From a bacterium (GTDB lineage Bacteria; Planctomycetota; UBA11346): a DNA stretch of 7,565 nucleotides. Shown piece after piece: positions 5,678 through 7,565 of the stretch. The position numbers and the translations under genes were made by a program. Location of the stretch: positions 1-7,565 of the forward strand of contig JAIFKN010000179.1 in the NCBI GenBank assembly GCA_020049615.1, in the 5' to 3' direction. Position 1 is the first letter of the stretch; the number at the start of each line of letters is the position of its first letter. The notes beneath the pieces are model-generated. The model ran no database searches. It saw nothing but the letters and a program-made list of their open reading frames with translations, and was not told the origin of the DNA.

Positions 5678-6921
5678 TAATCCCCCATGCAGGTGCCGAC
5701 CAGCCGGGCGCTGCGCACCATGGCATGGTCGGTCGGAACCAGCTTCAGCTTGCCGGCCACCTCGTCGAGCGGCACCGGCACGATGTCGTCGCCCTTCACC
5801 GCCACCATGCAGCCGTAGCGGCCGGCGGCGATCAACTCGGCGGCAGTGGTGCCGAGGCGGGTGCAGAGCAGGCGGTCCGAGGCGGACGGGCTGCCGCCGC
5901 GCTGGACATGTCCGAGGGTGGTGACGCGGGCCTCGGTTCCGGTCAGGCGCTGCAGGGCGCGGGCCAGGCGGCTGGCCTTGGGCTCCTGCACGCTGTGGTA
6001 GGTCGCCTCGACCGGGGCACCGGCACCACGCTTGATCATCACCGTCTCGGTCGGGGTATAGTCATCGTCGATCTCCGCGGCCTTCTTTGCGCGCGCCTCG
6101 TGATCGTCCTTGGGTTTCTTGTCTCTATTGTCCTTCTTGTCCTTCTTGTCCTTCTTCCGTGCGGCCTTCGCGCTCTCGGCCTCGGCGGCGGCCTTGGCCT
6201 CCTCCAGGCTCCGGGCGCCCTCGGCGACCGCGACAATGGAGAAGCGCTTGCCGTGGCGCCCGCGCTCGAGCAGGTGCTCGGCGACCTTCTCCTCGTCATA
6301 GGGGATCTCGGGCAGGAGGATGACGTCGGCGCCGCCGGCGATGCCTGCGCCCAGGGTCAGCCAGCCGGCCTTGTGGCCCATGATCTCGACCACGATGATG
6401 CGCTGGTGGCTGGTGGCGGTGGTGTGCAGGCGGTCGATCGCCTCGGAGGCGATGTCGAGGGCGGTGTCGAAGCCGAAGGTGGTGTCGGTGTTCCAGATGT
6501 CGTTGTCGATGGTCTTGGGCAGGGTGACGACGTTGAGGCCGGCGACGCTCAGGCGGTTGGCGTTCTTCTGCGTGCCGGCGCCGCCCAGGCAGACCAGGCA
6601 GTCGATCTGCATGCGTTTGGCGTTCTCGACCGCGACCGCGGTCATGTCGCAGACCTTGCCGCCCATCGGCATCTTGTGCGGCTTGTCGCGGCTGGTGCCT
6701 AGGATGGTGCCGCCCATGGTCAGGACGCCGCTGACCGCGCGGTCGTCGAGGGCGATGGTGCGGTTCTCGACCAGGCCGCGGAAGCCGTCGAGGATGCCGA
6801 CGCACTTGATGCCGTAGCTGCCGATGGCGGCCTTGACCACCCCGCGGATCGCCGCGTTGAGGCCAGGGCAGTCGCCGCCGGAGGTGAGAACGCCGATGCA
6901 ACGGGTCTTGGATTTGGCCAT
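5677..6921 (-). CDS. pfkA: 6-phosphofructokinase with a long Lys-rich insertion
   Basis: This 414-residue protein should phosphorylate fructose 6-phosphate in glycolysis. The family motifs run in order: [15 protein letters not shown] (13-27), GTSRDKP (75-81), [10 protein letters not shown] (113-122), LPKTIDND (134-141, with catalytic Asp139), [19 protein letters not shown] (172-190), ILLPEIPYD (201-209), and [15 protein letters not shown] (336-350). It resembles the GGNGT type found in many anaerobes. The donor-site signature is mixed: Gly116 matches ATP enzymes (E. coli Gly104), while Lys136 is typical of pyrophosphate enzymes. The Asp normally in GGDG is Ala115. Between AEGA (233-236) and TEARVT (329-334) there are roughly 90 residues, against about 15 in E. 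coli, including a Lys/Asp tract (256-271). The start at ATG 6921 gives the expected N-terminus. No clear Shine-Dalgarno is seen. The ATG lies in the loop of an inverted repeat. Confidence 0.93.
   Translation of the reverse strand: MAKSKTRCIGVLTSGGDCPGLNAAIRGVVKAAIGSYGIKCVGILDGFRGLVENRTIALDDRAVSGVLTMGGTILGTSRDKPHKMPMGGKVCDMTAVAVENAKRMQIDCLVCLGGAGTQKNANRLSVAGLNVVTLPKTIDNDIWNTDTTFGFDTALDIASEAIDRLHTTATSHQRIIVVEIMGHKAGWLTLGAGIAGGADVILLPEIPYDEEKVAEHLLERGRHGKRFSIVAVAEGARSLEEAKAAAEAESAKAARKKDKKDKKDNRDKKPKDDHEARAKKAAEIDDDYTPTETVMIKRGAGAPVEATYHSVQEPKASRLARALQRLTGTEARVTTLGHVQRGGSPSASDRLLCTRLGTTAAELIAAGRYGCMVAVKGDDIVPVPLDEVAGKLKLVPTDHAMVRSARLVGTCMGD
6128..6154. repeat. Three perfect 9-bp tandem repeats inside pfkA
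   Basis: The unit TTGTCCTTC occurs three times without mismatch. Degraded flanking copies are visible before it (CTCTATTG side) and after it (TTCCGT). On the minus strand it encodes repeated Lys-Lys-Asp (residues 256-264), followed by the diverged AsnArgAsp and LysLysPro. The unit length is a multiple of three, so copy-number change by slippage would preserve the frame and lengthen or shorten the charged loop. Confidence 0.85.
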
Positions 6922-6931
6922 GGACCCGTTG
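6899..6931 (-). promoter_or_regulatory. 9-bp inverted repeat around the pfkA start codon
   Basis: CAACGGGTC (6899-6907) and GACCCGTTG (6923-6931) are exact complements separated by 15 nt. In the mRNA the pfkA ATG (6921-6919) lies in the loop, one base after the upstream arm, where a ribosome binding site would be. No Shine-Dalgarno is recognisable there. The downstream arm falls in codons 5 to 8. It could limit initiation or serve as a protein or RNA binding site, but this is inferred from sequence alone and a chance palindrome in GC-rich DNA remains possible. Confidence 0.4.
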
Positions 6932-6961
6932 TCTGCGCAGGACGCCGTTGCCAAGGGCTGC

Positions 6962-7351
6962 CTAGGCGATCGTGGGCCGGTCGGTATGGACCGAGCCATC
7001 GCGGTCGACTCGGTGCGAGAAGCACGAGCGGCGCAGCTGGTGGCAGGCCGGCCCTGGCGCGTCGACCAGGTAGAGCAGCGCGTCGCCGTCACAATCGGTG
7101 CGCACCTCCAGCACCAGCTGGACGTAGCCGCTCTCCTCGCCCTTGGTCCACAGCTTCTTCCGGCTGCGGCTCCAGTAGGTCGCCTTGCCCGTCGCCAGGG
7201 TCTTCGCCAGCGCTTCGCGGTTGGCCCAGGCGACCATCAGGACGTCACCAGTGGCCTTGTCCTGGGCGATGGCGGTGACCAGGCCCTGTTCGTTCCATTG
7301 CACCAGACGGTCCACTTCGCCGGGCGTGCCGGACGGGGCGATGTCGCTCAT
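6962..7351 (-). CDS. hisI: Phosphoribosyl-AMP cyclohydrolase
   Basis: This 129-residue protein catalyses the third step of histidine biosynthesis, the ring opening of phosphoribosyl-AMP, in the cytosol. The whole single-domain HisI pattern is present: [46 protein letters not shown] (54-72), SGYVQLV, the metal-binding DCDGDALL (86-93), and [12 protein letters not shown] (100-111). Asp86, Asp88 and Asp90 match the Mg2+ ligands, and Cys87, Cys103 and Cys110 match the Zn2+ site. There is no fused HisE (pyrophosphohydrolase) domain, so it is the standalone form. ATG at 7351 gives the usual N-terminal length; no Shine-Dalgarno is seen. It is the first gene of the minus-strand run, 40 nt before pfkA, and no other his gene is within view. 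Confidence 0.96.
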   Translation of the reverse strand: MSDIAPSGTPGEVDRLVQWNEQGLVTAIAQDKATGDVLMVAWANREALAKTLATGKATYWSRSRKKLWTKGEESGYVQLVLEVRTDCDGDALLYLVDAPGPACHQLRRSCFSHRVDRDGSVHTDRPTIA

Positions 7352-7395
7352 GGGCGGGATGGTCGGGACGCGTTGGCGATGCTCAACCCCTGGGA

Positions 7396-7438
7396 CCGAC
7401 GAGCTCCAGCTCGTCGGAATTCCCCTCCGACGAGCTGG
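7396..7438. promoter_or_regulatory. Triple-arm repeat upstream of hisI with mutually exclusive stems
   Basis: CCGACGAGCT occurs at 7396-7405 and again at 7427-7436, and its exact complement AGCTCGTCGG lies between them at 7408-7417. The central arm can therefore pair with either side: a very tight hairpin with 7396-7405 (9 bp and a 4-nt loop once the closing pair opens) or a 10-bp stem with a 9-nt loop with 7427-7436. The two structures exclude each other. The element ends 45 nt before the hisI start codon, so if transcription begins upstream it lies in the leader. No T-run that would make either stem an intrinsic terminator is visible. Confidence 0.5.
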
Positions 7439-7450
7439 TGCTGCCCTCTC

Positions 7451-7468
7451 ACAGCGCGTGTGCGCTGT
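7451..7468. repeat. Short perfect hairpin in the region upstream of hisI
   Basis: ACAGCGC (7451-7457) and GCGCTGT (7462-7468) form a 7-bp stem with a GTGT loop. It lies between the triple-arm repeat and the G-rich block. It adds to the local density of palindromes in a gene-free stretch of more than 200 bases (7352-7565), in which I see no credible small gene. Confidence 0.5.
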
Positions 7469-7473
7469 TCGTT

Positions 7474-7498
7474 GGGGAGGGGGTTTCCGGGGGAGGGG
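7474..7498 (+). other. Predicted G-quadruplex motif
   Basis: Four G-runs of 4, 5, 5 and 4 lie at 7474-7477, 7479-7483, 7489-7493 and 7495-7498, separated by loops of 1, 5 and 1 nt. This satisfies the usual four-run rule with four-tetrad potential. The G-rich strand is plus, so it would be the template strand for hisI transcription. Its second half also pairs with 7554-7565, so quadruplex and hairpin would compete. Confidence 0.55.
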
Positions 7499-7565
7499 CG
7501 AACGCCGCAGCGACGGGATACTGGCGTCGTACGCCCCGTCGCGGAGGCGCCGAGCCCCTCCCCCG
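7488..7565. repeat. Large nested palindrome at the right window edge
   Basis: CGGGGGAGGGGC (7488-7499) and GCCCCTCCCCCG (7554-7565) pair perfectly over 12 bp. Inside are a 4-bp stem (7503-7506 with 7546-7549) and an 8-bp stem (GCGACGGG 7510-7517 with CCCGTCGC 7535-7542). The outer stem reaches the last base of the window and may extend further, since GGTTTC precedes the left arm. The long structured hairpin has no coding potential I can support. It may be an extragenic palindromic repeat or a terminator for an unseen gene to the right. Confidence 0.6.

Noticed and set aside
4115..5680. 521-codon plus-strand open frame
   Set aside because: It is antisense to mlaE and the methyltransferase, both identified by clear motifs. 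Long antisense frames are expected in GC-rich DNA, and its sequence shows no recognisable domain.
3711..5726. Minus-strand open frame extending mlaF upstream to about 920 codons
   Set aside because: It overlaps mlaE and the methyltransferase in another frame, is full of Arg and Pro, and matches no family before the Met at 3710. The ATGA overlap with mlaE fixes the true start.
5725..6702. 325-codon plus-strand open frame with hydrophobic runs
   Set aside because: It is the complement of phosphofructokinase; the Leu/Val-rich stretch is the antisense of the Lys/Asp repeat.
7352..7395. Sigma-70-like promoter for hisI (TTGAGC near 7380)
   Set aside because: The candidate -35 has no convincing -10 at 16-18 nt, so I cannot support a promoter call.
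7440..7565. Integron attC site
   Set aside because: The palindrome is long, but I find no credible GTTRRRY and RYYYAAC core pair at its ends, and no integrase or gene cassette is visible.
7352..7565. His leader peptide for classical attenuation
   Set aside because: No short frame with a run of His codons is visible on the minus strand, and no terminator T-run follows the stems.

Overview
The window is GC-rich chromosomal DNA from a bacterium with an outer membrane. The evidence for that is an MlaE/MlaF/MCE-type lipid transport cluster and a lipobox lipoprotein. Codons are strongly G/C at third positions and Shine-Dalgarno sequences are scarce, with start codons mostly coupled to the preceding stop. 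I cannot place the organism firmly. A deep-branching Gram-negative lineage such as a planctomycete relative is one guess, at low confidence. I see no transposase, phage gene, tRNA, rRNA or CRISPR array.

Layout. At the left edge, a plus-strand gene of unknown function (3-806, truncated by the window) meets a minus-strand gene (873-1676) tail to tail. A 17-bp perfect hairpin lies between them. Everything else that codes is on the minus strand and reads right to left as one tightly packed run: hisI (7351-6962), a 6-phosphofructokinase (6921-5677), an RlmI-like methyltransferase (5677-4508), mlaE permease (4495-3707), mlaF ATPase (3710-2964), mlaD/MCE protein (2755-1673), and a TPR-type lipoprotein (1676-873). 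The junctions are 40 nt, 1-nt overlap, 12 nt, 4-nt overlap, an odd 208-nt gap, and 4-nt overlap. This suggests one transcription unit in which two housekeeping enzymes and an rRNA methyltransferase precede an envelope lipid transporter.

How the genes fit together. MlaE (permease), MlaF (ATPase) and MlaD (membrane-anchored MCE ring subunit) form the inner-membrane core of a phospholipid transporter. The terminal lipoprotein sits where a periplasmic or outer-membrane partner would be expected. No MlaC- or MlaB-like gene is present. The ATPase is degenerate at almost every catalytic motif.

The most unusual DNA is between mlaF and mlaD. About 165 bases there fold into six or more consecutive hairpins. 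They lie inside a 71-codon open frame whose start overlaps the mlaF stop (ATGA) and whose stop overlaps the mlaD start (ATGA). The sequence around the two start codons is a near-perfect 15-bp direct repeat, as if an element had entered a former ATGA junction. A second hairpin-dense region lies upstream of hisI (about 7396-7565). It has three copies of one 10-bp arm that allow mutually exclusive stems, a strong G-quadruplex motif, and a large palindrome running to the window edge.
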